64,000 nt of DNA from Camarhynchus parvulus (GCF_901933205.1 NC_044600.1:4998501-5062500); one strand, 5' to 3'. Positions 50,086 through 64,000 are shown, counted from the stretch's first letter. Numbers and translations are program-made. The notes: generated by a model not told the origin, from the letters alone.

Positions 50086-53000
50086 CAATCAGGTGCTCTG
50101 TAGGACATGTGTGGGGTGTGTTAAAACATGAACACAGGCTTCAGCCTGGGCTTAAGATATAAATCTGGTCAGAGAAAAAAATTAATTCTGCACCATTGAC
50201 AACTGACAGCAAGAAATCAACAGCAGCAGTTGTACCTCAGGTCTGCTCTGGGTGCTCCTGGCTGGGGAAGGACTCCAAGGAAAATGATTCCTGGGAGAAA
50301 ACAGCCTTGTGAAACATTTTATAATTTCAATAAGATTAGAAAGACTGGCAGCGTGTACAAATCACAACAGCTACGGCCCAGATTTCACTGGCTGATTGGA
50401 ATAATGAAAAGCCATGAGATGGCTTTGCTCTCTCACTGCTTCCCAGGATTCTAAAAAAGCAGGACAAAGTCCTGGGAACTGGTTTGATTTCCCTGTCTAA
50501 CAGCAGAGATGCAGTGATGTGTGCAAATGTTGATGGAACAGCTTGATTTTAGCTCTTCCTGAGAAACCTTAGCTCAGCATCATCTGCTTGGGGTTTTTTT
50601 CTTTATAAAGCTGTGTTGTCAGCTCTTGGTCCTGCTCCAAGTGCCTGGATGTGCCTGGATTCTGCTGAAACTGAGCCCCACCAGTCACAAACTCCAACTT
50701 TTTGCCTTTAGAGCTACAGCTGAAGACCTTCAGTTCAGCAAGTTCTCAGCAACAGCAAAGGAGAACAGGGAAGGAGCTGTGCCACCCCACAAGGTGGATT
50801 TGTCTCCTGGAGCTGGTGGCAGGAGCAGAGCAGGAACCAGCAGCTCCTGGAGCCTTCTTCCCATTTTGGAGCATGCTGTCCTTTGCTCACATCCCACAAG
50901 GATGTAAATCCAGCTGAGCGTTGGAAAGGATGAGTAAGTCTTTACTCTTACAAGAGTTCCTTTGGATAGAGGAGTCAAGATTTCCTTGGCAGCCAAAATT
51001 CATTGGCCCTGTTGGATTTTGCTTCTTGTTTTGACGGTTTCTCCAGTAGCTCTGTGTTTAGGTTCACTCCTTGTTTCTATTTTCTCTTTCAAATCTGTCT
51101 TTCACTCCTCAGTTTTCACCGACACCTGGGGAGGAAATGCAGCACAATCATGTCTAAGTTGTGTTTGCAGCATCCCAGTCTTGCAGAAAGAATCCTTCAG
51201 ATTCTGAGATCAAACAACAGTTAAGCTACACTCTATTTCTCCAGTGTTTTTCCTTAATGTTTAGATTTTTAATTTCATTTTCTATCCATAATGTTGATTA
51301 CATCAAACTACCAATTCCTTGGATAGTATTTCCAAACAGGGGGTATCAGTTGTTATAAGGGATTTACTCTAGATGGATATTTCTAACCATGTATTCCAAG
51401 ACTCAGGAGTTGGGAGAAGGAATATTTGCTGCCTTTGAGTCAGTCTGAATTGATTTCTCCCATATTCCAGCTGTACTCAGAGAGGGCAAGCACAGCTTCC
51501 AGTTCCACTCCCCTTGAACCAGTACCACAACTTTACTGGAGTAATATCCAAACCTTAACTGCCAAAATCCCATTTTTTTAGGGACATTTCCTGCAGGCAC
51601 ATCCCACAAACAATTTGCAGTTTAGCTGAGATATCTCCTCAAGGTACCAGATCCCAGGAGTCCTCTCTCCTGGAAAAAAACAAATATCCCACCAACTTCC
51701 AATGGGTTTTCATTGGATTGGAATTCTCAAATCTTGCTGCTTTTAAATGAGAACCTCTGAGAATCCATTTGGGAGATTGAGAAGAGGCATTTGGGATTGG
51801 GATAACTCCTCCACCTTTAAGATCTGTTGAGAAAATGGAGCACAGGGGGAGGCTCCACACATAAAACATCCCATTGAGAAGTGTGAGAGAAAAACCATTC
51901 AGAATTGGCTTCTTAAATCAACTAATTTTAGACTAAAAGCAAAGTTCCTTCTTTCCCTTCCTTCCTGAAATCAGTGGAAAAATCCACAACAGTCCTATGA
52001 TTCCCTCATAAATCAGGCCATAGGTAATCCCAGTTGGCACTGGGCTCTGACTAGGAAATTATAATCATCTGTGAATTAGAACTGGACTTTTCCCTTTCTC
52101 ATTTCAGGCTGAGTTTTTGGGGTTTGAGTTTTTGTTTGGGTCTGGTTTGGTTTTTTTGCTTGCTCAGTTTACATAAAATTTGGGGTTAAGTTTTTTCCTT
52201 TCTTGTCGTCATAAGCAGAACCCAAGTGTTTCCCAGACTCGTCAGTAACTCTCAGGTTCCTCTTCCACCTTGATATCAGCTCCATCTCTGCTTTTCCCAG
52301 GGTGTCTCATCATTTTGTGTCTGGATAAGAAACCTTTGTAGCCACCACTTGACCAAACACCTCGTCTGGAAGAGCTGCAGCTCATAAATTCATTGTGCAA
52401 TCATTTTATTCTAAGAATTATTGTACAGGTGGAGGAGAAAAAAAAAAGGAAATGGTTGGTTTGTGGTCGAGACATCAGTGAAATTGTGTAACGGTATCAA
52501 GACGCAAAGATCAGCTCTGCTAATTCCTTTTTCTTCCTTTCTTTCTAGCTGGAAGGAGAACTGAAGTCTGGAAGAAGCACTGGGCAGTCGCTGGATCAGG
52601 GATTTTGAATTAGCCTCATTAGCATGCATTAATTAGATTTCTGCAGAGCCGGAGACAGCAGGCTTCAGGAAAACGATATCCTGCCTTTTGTCAGCAGCCT
52701 CACAGATGCCCCGGAGGAAGGGGAGCTGTGCCTTCCACGGGGACAGCAGCTCTGGGCAGGAGGGACATTCCAGAGGCAGCACCAGAGGCTGAGCAGCTGC
52801 ACCAGCTGGGGATGCTCAGACACCCCAGAAGGCAAGAAGTGCTGGAAGAGGTGTAGGAAAGGGATAATCCTGTCCTGAGCAGTCCTGGGCTGGCAGGTGG
52901 CAGCAGGGACACGGTGTCACCACAGCCCCTGAGCAGTGACAGACACAGGGTCAGGTGCAAGTGCAGTCAGATGGAAGCTGCAGGCAGGAAATGCCCATTA

Positions 53001-56000
53001 TTTGCTGGTGAGTTATTTTCTCTTGCCAAAACAACTCTTAAGAATCCTAAGTCCTTTGTTCAGCTTCAGCCTGAGTGTCTGGGAATGTCCTTGCTGAGGG
53101 AGAGGTCACCAGGGAATTCAGCAAAGGATTTCCCATAGAGGTGTCCAAAGACAGTTTGGAGGGGAAAATGCTTTTTTCTAAATAAGAGAATAAACACAGG
53201 CAGAAGCTGTTGAGACTGGCACAGGGGCCTGCCTGAATTCCCTGGGGTTTCCCATTCCTTCAGGAAATACTCCCTTTGGAGTGACAAGTTGGGGATTCTG
53301 TCCCTTTATATAAATTTGGCCATTCCTCCCCACTGCTCATCCTGACTGGAGTGTGACTGCCTTGGTCAGAACCCAAACCAGCCCTGGTGTGCTGGGTAAT
53401 CCCATGGGATACAAACCCCACATCCCATGGGATCCAAATCCCACAAATCCTTGTGCTGCAGAACCTTTGAACCTCAGAGTGTTCAGCCCTGAGCAGGGGC
53501 TGCAGGAGCACACTGAGTAGGAGGTGTGGGGACATTTCTGCAGCTTTGAGAGCATTTCTGCAGCTCAGAGCCTGTTCTGGTTTCGTGCAGCTGTGGCTAA
53601 ACTGTCATTAGCTCTCCAGGTCTGCGGGCCACTGAGCTGTGACAGAAGTGTTTGTGCATTAGATAAAGATTCTGATTAATTATCTGAGCACCTCGTGGCC
53701 TTTCATGAGCTCAGCCTGCCCAGAAAGGCTGTGGGGTGAGCTCTGTTTCACAGATAGAACCAAGAAACAGCAAGGACTAAGATACTTCTTAATTCTTCTT
53801 CTGATTTCTCATGTAGGGCTTGCTCCCTTTGTCCCCTGTCACTGTTGGTTTGGCTCTGTCTGTCCTGATGAGAGCCCTCCCTGAGGCCATGGGCCAGACC
53901 ACAGCCCCCAGAACATCCTCACGGATTTTAGGGTCTTTTAACCTTCTTAAGGACCACAGCAGTCCCAAATTCCTCCCTCTGGAACAGCAGCAGGTTCTCA
54001 ATCTGTTCTCTGTTCCACCCAGAGAGGGAAGCAGGGATGGATCTGAGAGCTCTCCCAAACTTCAGTCCCTGGCCCCATCCCCAGGCACCTCCTGCCCTGG
54101 GCTTGGGGGAGCCCAGCTGGGACCTGCAGGAGGGCAAGGACCACAGGACACATTCCCAGCCTGGAATCAGCACTCAGGGTGAGCTGGGACCTGCTGGAGG
54201 GCAGATCCTGGACCAGGACCAGTCCTGCACCCACAGGACACATTCCCTGCCTGGAATCAGCACTCAGAGTGGTGGTGAGGAGAGGAAAGAAGCCTCAACT
54301 GTGCAGATGGAACAGGGGTTTGCAGGAAAAGGAAGGATTTTTAGGGGGTTGCTGGAAGGAAGGAAATTTGTGTGAGAGAGACTCAGTGACTCCTTGTGGA
54401 AAAGTCTGGAAGCTGCAGAACTCCCCAATCTCCCCATAGGGACAGCCAGCGGCTGTTTCATATAAACCTTTGCAACCTCAGCCTCACCTAGGGCTCCCCA
54501 CAGCTGCTCACTGTTCTATTTTAAGCTCAGCCTGGATCCTTTATCCCTTTCCTTGCCCTGGACACACTCAGCTCTCACCCTGCCTCCAGTACAGACCCTT
54601 CAGCAGGCAAAATTTCCCTTTGGGATGAGCCCTTGGATGCACATTGTAATTTATTTCCAGGCTGGGTTTTGATCCTGGCTCTTGGGGAAAGTTTTGTAGC
54701 CTTGTCTCCAATCCTGGCTCTGTTTCCTTGAATTCTGGAATTCCTGGACCCTGGGCTGCGCTTGTCCTGGCTGGGATTGTTGAGGGGCTGAGCTGTCCCT
54801 CCAGGAGAGTTTCAGGGAGGGCTGAGGGTGTTCCCTGTGCTGGGGCTATCCCCGGATCCCAGGTTCCTGCTCTTTTGGGATCATCCACCCTCCTGCTCAG
54901 CCCAAGGCTGCACCCAAATCCCTGAGGGTGCCTGGAGCTGCTGCCTCCCAGAGAAAGTGCTTGGAGCAGATAATGGATTCCAAGGTGTTAGAGGGGGAAA
55001 TTTTAGGATTTGGGGTGGGTGCAGGGCTTGACAAGGTGTTGGTACTTCCCACCTGTTCCCAGGGAAGAGGAAAATATCTTAAGATTTCAGCTCCTCAACT
55101 TCCCTTTCCATGAGCTGCCAAAATCCTTTTTGGGCTCTCACCTAGCACATTTGGCATGAAAGTCAAAGCAGGGCCCCTTCTCCTTCAATCTGGGGCCTAT
55201 TCTATTTTTTTCCTTTCAAGCATGAAACCCCCAATAATGAGGTGATGTGGCTCTCCCTTCTTCCCTGCCACCCATTTCTTGCTTCCCTGGAGTTCATCCC
55301 AAATTCAGACAATTGTATTTCCAGGGTAAATAATTTCTCTGACAATGATTTTTAGCTTCTTGGGCTGACTTGATGTTTTCAGTTTATTTTTCAGCTCCAA
55401 GCTCTGCCTAAATAGAGTTTCCCATGCTGAAAATGTGCCTTCAGAGCAGGAAGGAACTTCACTTTGTGAAGATTTATGGCCCTTTTAACCTCATTATGGG
55501 ACTATTTGTAACAATCAGCTTCAGTTCCACTTGAGATAGTAAAATTTCTGTAAGCCCTTATTTGCCTCAGGCTGGAAGGTATCAGCTACTGAAAAGCAAT
55601 GAAATGAAGGAATTTATCCACATAAAACATTGCAAATGTGCTGTTAAAAGCTGGATCCTGCCTTGAGTTTTTAATGCAGAAGCCTAAGAATGTGGAGTTG
55701 GGAATAAAGTGGAGGTGGAGAAGAAATAGAAGAAAATGTTAATTATTAAAAATACCAAAACCAATCAAATAATCACAAAAAACCCTCTACTTGAAGTAGT
55801 TTTAAATGAACTTTTAATGTCTTCTAGCTGAAATGAACACAAGATGAAAAGGTGCAGGGAAAGAGAAGTTGTTACTGAGAAGATTTGAGAGGAGGAAAAG
55901 ATGTTTTATTGAAACAAGGAACCTGATGAAATTTTGATACAAAGCACTTTCACCACTTTTGGTCTGACACTTTTCCATCCAACCTGAATTTATTTTAGCA

Positions 56001-57309
56001 GCAAATACAAACCTAGGAGGGTTTAAGGAAAGATTTCCCTCAGCAAGTGCTTCATTTTTCCCTTTTTCCTTCTTATCTGCAGCTGCTGGTTTATCTTTAA
56101 TTAAAAATAGATTTAGAGGTGTGCTGAGCATGGGATCCTTTCCGACCCAGGAGAGTCCATGACACAATTCATTTCCCAGAACTTATCTGGGACATCCAAT
56201 GGCATTATCAATGCTTTCAATTTAGAATTAAATAATTTTCCAAATGGTGTGAAAGTGGTGAGGAGACAGAGTTTTGTTCTGTAAACCTCTAGGGAGAAAT
56301 AACTTTGCTTTGCAGGCAGTTTAACAGGTGGTTTTGGTGTGTTGGTTTGGGGGGTTTTTTTTCGTAATTTTAACCACTTCTTCAAAGCTGTGTCTGCTTT
56401 GAAGGTCAGTGTCCATGGGAAATGGGATGAATTTCAGTCTGTGTCTGCCATGGATGCTCCTGATTTACTGTGGAATTATGAAGATAGCAAAAGTTCAGCC
56501 TTTTTATATCCCTAAACTGTTTATAATTGTTTGAAAAATCTGTTATAATGACCAAAGGAGCTTGGGTTCCCTTTGAGGGCAAGGACAGTCTGGATAAAGG
56601 GATTCTTGAGGAGAATCACTAAAAACAGCACCTGTATTTTTAGGGGTTTCACATCAATTCCCAGAATTTCTGCCTCTGGGATTGGGCTCTGCTGTCTCAG
56701 TGCCAGGGGTTGACTCTGAATTGCAGCTTTGAACAAATTTGAGATCTGTGAGCAATTTCTCATGGGAGGGGGAAGATGGAAAATGGGCCCAGCTGGGGCT
56801 TGCTCCACACCTGAGCCTCACCCTCAGCTCAGAACCAGATGGGGACTACAGAAGAGGAGTTTGTGTGATGAGTGGTTTAATAATTGCATTTAAGGTAGCT
56901 CTGGGTGTTTTTGTACTCTGACCATCTTCCTGTGGATTCTCTCGGTGCCATTTGAGGGGTGGGTTTTCTCCACACCCTGAGGAAGTACAGCAGTGTTGGT
57001 GGGGGGAAATTTTCTTTCTGTAGGGATATTTTGGAGCTTATTTGGATAAACAGAGCTGCCAGGAGCAATAAACCCACAGCAAACCCTGCTGCCAGGGAGG
57101 AGCTGATTTTACAGGACGGGCTGAAGGAGCTGCACAGCAGAGCTGTTACTTTGAGCTGCTTAAAAGTTCTTTTTCTTGCCTGGAGGGTTTTGCTCTGGCT
57201 GTGGGATGGCAGCAGGTGCCTCAGCACTGCATGTGCCAGGTCACAGTGGGAATAATGGAAAACAAAACTTTGGCAGGCTGAAAGTGTCGGAGGACAGGAA
57301 AGCCTGGAG
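50086..57309. other. Intergenic, gene-poor
   Basis: About 7.2 kb with no recognisable coding exon, RNA gene or LTR. Features noted: a POU/homeodomain-like cluster TTAGCATGCATTAATTAG at about 52619-52636, and an imperfect tandem duplication at 54100-54270. Neither has functional support. Confidence 0.5.
54108..54272. repeat. Imperfect two-copy duplication, about 66-105 bp
   Basis: GGGACCTGC(A/T)GGAGGGCA and CACAGGACACATTCC...GCCTGGAATCAGCACTCAG each occur twice, with an insertion in the second copy between the two blocks. Confidence 0.75.
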
Positions 57310-57665
57310 GAGAGAAACTCCAGGGAGATCTCAGAGCCCCTTCCAGTGCCTGAGAGAGCTCCAAGAGAGCTGGAGAGGGACTGGGGACAGGGGAACGAGG
57401 GACAGGACAAAGGGGAATGGCTCTAAGCTGAAGAAGGGCAGGATTAGGTGGGACATTGGGAAGGAATTCCTGCCTGTGAGGGGGACAAGGCTCTGGCACA
57501 GGGTGCCCAGAGAAGCTGTGGCTGCCCCTGGATCCCTGGAAGTGTCCCAGACCAGGCTGGACAGGGCTTGGAGCAGCCTGGGATAGGGGAAGGTGTCCCT
57601 GCCATGGCATTGAGAGAGCTTTGAGGTCCCTTCATCCCAAACCATTCCAGGATTGTCTAATTCCA
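57310..57665 (+). repeat. CR1-type LINE 3' fragment, plus orientation
   Basis: The second longest CR1 piece. In order: 'gagagctccaagagagctgg', 'gggacaggacaaagggga', 'acattgggaaggaattcctg', 'gctctggcacagggtgccc', 'agaagctgtggctgcccctg', 'gatccctggaagtgtcccag', 'ggaaggtgtccctgcc', ending 'ccattccaggattgtc'. Confidence 0.9.
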
Positions 57666-60600
57666 ATCCTTTCCTTTGCAGTAGCTTGGAAGAGATAAGG
57701 AAGGATTTATTCCCCGTGCCAAAATCTGTCCCTTTCCCTTAGAAAAATGCAACCCATCCCTTATTTTTCCCCCTTTAATTAATTTGTGCCCTTATCCCTG
57801 ACACTGCTGAGCTTCCTCCTGGGGCTGTGGCTGTTTGAATCCCAGTGGGATTTGGGCAGGCTGGGGCTTCCCCTGGCAGATAACTCAGATCTGGCTCTGC
57901 CTGACACTGCCTGCAGCTCTGGGCACTGCAGTGGCAAAACCCACTCCTGGCACAGGAATAACAAACCTTTCATCAAAGGAATCTGTCAGTGTGGAATAAA
58001 GAAGATGTCCCAGGGGAACAGGACCCTCAAAGCAGCTGGAGAGGGAGAAATGTGAATAAATGGCAGAGGATTTGCAGCATCTCAGGCTGCCTTGGATAAG
58101 CAGCTTTTGCATGAGCTGGTTTTGAAGAGCCCTCATGATTTTTTTTTCCCTTATCTTTCCTCTACTTACAGGGCTCATGTGGATGCTTTTCCTGCAAAAT
58201 ACCCTCAGGTTTTTGGGGTTTTTTTCTGTCAGGGGATGAATTTACGGCAGGCAGCTCTTTCTGTGTTTTCCTGGTTCCCGTGAGCTCCAAGGAGATTTTT
58301 TGTGTTCCGCGGCTGCCCTCTGGTGCTCTCTAAACCCGGAGCAGGTCCCTGGCTGTCACTCTGCACATTTTCATAGGCATTTCATAGCCTGCAGCTACCG
58401 AGGGCTTGTTTCATGTTGCTTCTCTCGTGCCATTCCTACATTTGAAAGTATAATTTAGGGCTTTAATGGACAGCCCCGAATGAAGACACCATTTTATTAT
58501 AACAGATCTTTTTTTTTTTTTTGCTAAAATGTGGTTTCTTAGAACTACATTTGTGTTCTTCACTAAATGCCTCGCAGTTTCTGTACCCCTTTCCTTCTGA
58601 TTTAACATTTCTTTTTCAATTCTGTCATCTTTTTTATACATATAGCACTTTTGTGATGCACTGTACTTCACACAGGAAAAAACCCCACAAGAAGTGGCCC
58701 TTTTCTTTAATTATGCAGCAATTAAAACTCTGTTCCCTTGAGTGGGATGATGCTTTCGGTCCAGAAAGCCAAGCAATCAAATTAATGAGTTTGGGAGCAC
58801 CTTGGATTTGCCCTTTCAAGGTGACTGAAATGAGAGGCAAAAAGCCTGTGAAATTCAAGGCTTAAAAGTGAGATTTTTGTCCCTGAGTGCACATATTCAC
58901 CTAACTGTGAATAAATAATATTTTTCAGGAGAAGAGTGGAAAAATAAACTCTGTAAAGAGCATATTTCTGCTTTTCTAAGCCCCAGAGAAGAACTGATGG
59001 TGTGGATGGAATTATTTATCACTGGAGAAAGCTCTCCTTGTGCTCAGAACCCAAATCATGACATGGGTAAAATTGAGAAGCATCTTTTAGCACCTTCAGG
59101 GGTCAGACTTTTACAAAAAATGGCTTAAAAAAGAAAAGGTCAGCGGGGTTTTGAGAGCTGTCCTTTGGGAAAGGGAGCAGGGATTTGTGCCTGCCTTGGG
59201 GAGGGTCCTGAAAACCCCAGGATGCTGAAATCCAGGTCTCAGCCCAGCACCTTCCACCCTGAAAAGGTTAATTAATGAACCCAAGTCCTAATGACAGTGA
59301 GGGCAGAGCTCCCAGTCCCTCCCAGCCTGTGGAGTTTATTGACACAGAATTCCTGCAGCAGGAGCAGCACAGGGGACAAAGCACTTGTGCCTGCTGGGAA
59401 TTGAGGCAAACAAAGCCCCAGCGCTCCCACAGAGCCCTGGCCACCTTCCAGGCCCCTGGTGGGGAAAAAATATCAATTGAAACTCGCCAAAACCTCCTTT
59501 CTGGCATTGCTAAAAGGGGTCTCAAAGAGTCCTGGTTTCTAAGGTTCAATGTTAATGTCTTGTTTCAGTCTGTAATCTGTGAATTAAATGTGCTGCACTT
59601 TGGAGAACAGGAGTTTGATTTGCAGCAAAGCACAGAACATATCCCTGAAAAATCCCTGCTTTTTCCAAGGCTGGGACTGGTGTCCCCCTCACCTGCAGGA
59701 GGGAGAGGGGAAAATCAGAATCTCTGAGTAGTGGAATTCTGACTTGTCACCTCCCGAAGCTTTGCTGAGCAGAAGGGAGGAGAAAACCCTTGGAGAGGGG
59801 GACTGGCAGGAGCTGGGGTGAGGGAGCAGCCCCTTCTCCCTGGGAACGCCTCCCTGGTGCTGCTGAGCCTCAGAGCTGCAGGGAGATGAGGTTTGGGTGG
59901 GAGTGCAGGGTCAGTCACCCACCCAGCCATCCTTGGCTGTCAGAGCTCTCCTGATGGATCTGGATGGATTCTGAGAGTTTGGAGCTGGGACAGCTCTGGG
60001 ACTGCACAAGAACCAGGCCCAGGAAGTCTCCAGGAGAAGGGTTATGCAGAAAATGGGATCTGGGGATGCTACCTGGGCCCTGAGCCATTCCAGAGCAGCT
60101 CAGATTAAACCAGCAGCTGCCTTCCCCAGCAATCTGCTCTGTGCAGTCTGGGCTCTCAATCACTCTAAGGAGTAGAGGTGTTGTAAACTTGTAGTAGCAG
60201 CAGCTCAGCAGTGTTCTGCTCCTCAGAGCTGTGCCAGGCTCTCACTGTCTCATGCCTGGCAATTATTCAGAGATTGTGTGGGTGACAAGCTGTGCTGGGA
60301 GGTTCTGCCTGCCCCCTTAGCCCCACAGCCCCCCAAAAGCAGTTTTTGCTGAGCTTTTGGCGCAGGCACTGGTGTTGTTTTGATTGCTGCCCCGTTACCC
60401 CAGCTCAGTCATTTCTGCAGCAGGGAGCAGGATGGGCTGCTGGGCTGTGGGTGCTTTTTGGGCTGAGAAATGTCTGTGTGGGAGGTGATATCATCAGTGA
60501 CTCTGGACCTGCAGCCTCTGCCCTTTGCGTGGGGCCTGCGAGAGGCAGTTTCAGCCTCTGATAGATGGGCTGACTGTGGCAAAGTGACTCATGCTGGTTT

Positions 60601-63600
60601 AATTTATTTTGCATTTTATGCGTTGTTTAGGGTTTTTCTTCCCTATCTGTCCTACATCACCTTCCTCTTCTGCCCTGTTAGATTTGTTTTCTAGCCAGCT
60701 CTGTCCTTCCCTCTAGTTCTTAGAGGCTTCCTTTTGATTTATCTCCATTTTTACCCTTCATGTCTTTCCCCCGGTTGTCTGCACATCCTCTTTTCATCTC
60801 TCTCCATTTTTCTTTGCATCCTCCATTCCCTTGGGATCACAGAAGGACTTTGAACTGTCTCCTCTATTTTTTAATTAGGCAAAGCCTTCAGCCCAGCTTG
60901 GCTGATCCCACCCTCTGATTTTCCCCCAGGGTATCACATTTAACTGGTAAAACCATGCTCAGGGCAGGTTGAGGAGATGTTTGGGGAGCAGCAGGTGCCA
61001 GGGAAGATCCAGATGGATTTCCAGAGGCAGGTGGATGCTGGAAAGGCAGAACCAGGGCTGCTCATACCTTTGAAAGTGTCGCAGGGCTCTGTGAGCAGGA
61101 CCTGCCTGGAGTGGGTGACATCCCTGTGCCCCAGGGCACAAACACAGGTTCCTGATGAACTGTTCCTTCCCAGGGTCCCAGGAAGTGTTGGAATGGCCCT
61201 CCAGCCTGATCCTGGCTGCAGTGCAAGGAGCATCATCTGCCCAAAGATCCCTGCTCACATCCCAGTCCCTGTGTGCCCTTGGAGCCCAGGTAAGGAGCCA
61301 GAGCCCCTGGCTGAGCATGCAGAGCTCCCTTCTGGCTGTGCCATGCTGGAGTTGCTCATGGAAGCTGAAAGAAAGGATGGTTCCTGTTCCAGAGTCTTAC
61401 CTGAGATGGGAGAATTTGCATTTCTGTTTGTTGTGGTGTCTCCTGAGCCATCCCACAGGCATCAGAGAAATGATGGAGGGACACAAGAGTGAGTTGAGTT
61501 ATCCCTGGGCCCTGTACCAGGTATTTTAACTTCAGTTCTCACTTGAAATGTGCACCAGAGCATCAAAGCCCAAAGATAAACACTGAGAGTGCCTAGAAAT
61601 CACATTTTTGCTATTTTGAAATAATTTCAGAGCTTTTGTCTGGAGCTCCAACACCAAATCCAATGTGGCAGTGCTGGTTTGACATCTCGAGACAAGGCAG
61701 GCTGAAGGTTGTGGCTGAATCAGTGGCCACCCAACGTGACCCAGGGCACAGCTGGGTGTTCACAGCCTCCTTCCCACTGCTGGGCTTTTGAGCTGGGTTT
61801 TTGGAGGGGAAGAACAACACTGTCACCACTGTGTCCATGAGAACCCCTGTGCAGGTGCAGGGCTGGTTTGGCACTCCACGTGTCCAGAATGCAGGAATCT
61901 GCAACTCTGGGGTTCTGGTTTGGTTGCACTGCTCTGTGTCTGGGGGGTTGTTGGTGTTTTAAGGAAAATTGTCTGCATCGTTGCCATGGTTTGGGGGGAA
62001 CCTGGAATGTGGGGAAGGGTTGGGATGAGCCCTGAGCCTGCACTTGTGACAGCTCAGGGCCCCTCAGCAGAGACCCCCGAGGCTGCTCCATCCCTCTGGA
62101 TTTGGGGGTGGCTGCAGGGGGCTCTGCACAGCCCCTGAAGGCTCTGCTGGGCTCACATCTGTCCTGTGGCACAGCTCTGAGGCCACTGCTGGGCTGTGTT
62201 CAAGCCAAATCAATTTGGGCAGCCGTGTGGGTTGGTTTTCTCCTTTTCTGTGTATTTCTTTTCTCCTTTTCTGTGTACTTCTTTTCTCCTTTTCTGCGTA
62301 TTTCTTTTCTCCTTTTCTGCATATTTCTAAACAACCAGTACGAATTCCAGTCCTCCAATTAACAGAGAAAATCTAGATTATTTAAAGGGAAATTAGGTTT
62401 TTGTCAGCAATGTGCCCTGGCCTTTCCTCTGTCCATCAGTGTGACTACAAACAATAACTGCTTTAACATCAGGGACTACAGCAGCAAAGATTAATTAAAA
62501 GTATTTCTGCAAGATTCCTTAGAAAATAAATCCTCATTTGCTCTCTTGCCCTGCATCTTCACCTGCATCTTTCCATTTCCATTCCTCCTCTTGCATTAGG
62601 AAGCACAATTGTTAAGTGATGTGTGGATCTGCAGGCAGTGGGAGCAGACCAAGAATTTGCAGCTCCTAAAAGGAAGGATTTTCACATTGGATTTTCACCT
62701 TAGAAGGGTTTTTACTTGTAGCCCAAGCTCAAAAAGAAGTTGTTCTTGGGTGTTTGGCAGGAGCTTTGCTGCAGAAGTCAGTAATCAGGTATTTAAATAA
62801 TGCCCTTTCCCCTTTGCCAGCTTTTCCTGCTTAAAAAGAGTTGCTATGGGAATTCCAACTTGCCATAGGATTAGAGTTTGACTATGAATCAAGAAACAAA
62901 GGGAACTGGATGAAAAGTCTTTTTTATCTGAATACACATCTTCAGCAGTGATCACTTGTAATCGAAATTCCTGCCTGATTTCCTGCTGGAGACACCAGGC
63001 TGGCTGCAGGACAAGCAGAGCTCACAGAAGTGATTTCTGGTCGCTATGGAGCTGGGAATAAACAGCCTTTTTCTTAGGATGGCCTCCAAAACACCACTGG
63101 GGCTTGCTGGCTAACACACAGCTCAACCCCTGAATTATTTGCATCCCTTTGTGTTTCAATTCATCCTGGGTTTCATTAGTTAAAATGTTGATTTTTCATG
63201 TGGGGATGGAGCTTCCTTCCTTTTTCAGGAGAAGAAATCTGCAATTGCCACCAGCTTTTTTTATTTTTTATTATAAAAAACACTTGTTTTTAGCCAATGT
63301 GGAATGTTGGGGTGCTGAGCTCCAGTATTACAAAAATACCTGGGCAGGTGGAGGTTTGGGAAGAACAAAATGATGAAAAAAACCAGTGAAATAACTGAGG
63401 AGGGAGGATTTTTTTTTTCCCCCCGGTGAGACTGCAGCTGGGCTCTGCTGCTCCATGCAGAGCAAGATGTGACCTTGAGCTGCCCAATCTTCCTGGATGT
63501 GATAAACCCCCCTTAGGGGGCTTAGAGGGTGTTACAAAGCTGAGCCACAGCTTTCACCAGCTCCAGGAGGTGCCTGCAGGCTTCTCCCAGAGCCCAAAAA

Positions 63601-64000
63601 ACGAGCTGAATTCTCCCTGGGAATGCATCCTTCAAACTGGGACAGGCTCAGCTCGTCCAGTGCGTGTCACTGATCCAGACAGACACCAGGCTCTGGCTCT
63701 GGGCTTTATCCAGAGCTTATTGCAAAAAGGAAAAGGAGATAGGGGGAAAAAAAGGAGTAAAAATATGCTTGTTATGTTTTCCTAAGAGAGCGCTGTGGAA
63801 TAGGATCTTTCACTTCAAACCCTGCAAGGAAAGGAAGTAAATTTGATCTCTGCTCCTTGCCTAGAGCCCTTAGGTTGCTTTCTGGAGCAGTCAAGTGAGA
63901 CAAAGCCAGGAAAAATAGATCCTGTTGAAGCCATTGGTCTGTCCCTGCTCCAGCTGCAAGTGCCTGTTCAGCCTCAGCAGAGCAGATTTTCCTGCTGGAG
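57666..64000. other. Intergenic, gene-poor, right end of window
   Basis: About 6.3 kb with no recognisable gene. It contains the four-copy pyrimidine repeat at 62236-62327. Perfect octamer-type ATTTGCAT sites occur near 61415 and 63135 but are expected by chance. Confidence 0.5.
62236..62327. repeat. Four copies of a 23-bp pyrimidine-rich unit
   Basis: TTTTCTCCTTTTCTG followed by TGTATTTC, TGTACTTC, CGTATTTC and CATATTTC in successive copies. The period is exactly 23 bp, with single-base differences between units. Confidence 0.93.

Overview
This is vertebrate genomic DNA, almost certainly from a bird and probably a songbird. Three things point there: many short 3' fragments of CR1-type LINEs, a retroviral LTR that resembles elements I know from passerine genomes, and gene content matching the ITM2A / GPR174 / P2RY10 block. 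That block lies on the human X (Xq21) and on songbird chromosome 4A. Orthology and chromosome are inferred from remembered family sequences, not from a search.

Layout. Positions 1-7.7 kb carry the 3' part of ITM2A on the + strand: exons 2-6, a 3' UTR and a polyadenylation signal. Exon 1 is not visible and should lie left of the window. At 16.2-17.2 kb is GPR174, an intact single-exon GPCR on the - strand, tail-to-tail with ITM2A. At 27.9-29.0 kb and 38.1-39.1 kb are two more intact single-exon GPCRs on the - strand, both P2RY10-like. The remaining ~55 kb is non-coding. It holds CR1 fragments in both orientations, one solo LTR, several microsatellites, a ~950-bp minisatellite (40.6-41.6 kb), a CpG-rich patch (22.0-22.3 kb) and a few candidate promoter/leader-exon sites. 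From 39.1 kb to the right end I see no protein-coding gene.

How the genes relate. In mammals GPR174 and P2Y10 are lysophosphatidylserine receptors of lymphocytes, and ITM2A is a BRICHOS-family type II membrane protein induced in T cells and other lineages, so the window looks like a lymphoid-expressed cluster. Gene order and orientation match the human arrangement as I recall it. The receptor at 27.9-29.0 kb occupies the slot where human has the P2RY10B pseudogene. The two P2RY10-like genes are the most interesting content. Over TM1-TM2 they encode 55 consecutive identical residues with only 3 synonymous differences in 165 bp, yet from TM4 onward only roughly half of residues match and the C-terminal tails are unrelated. 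That pattern suggests gene conversion between tandem paralogs.
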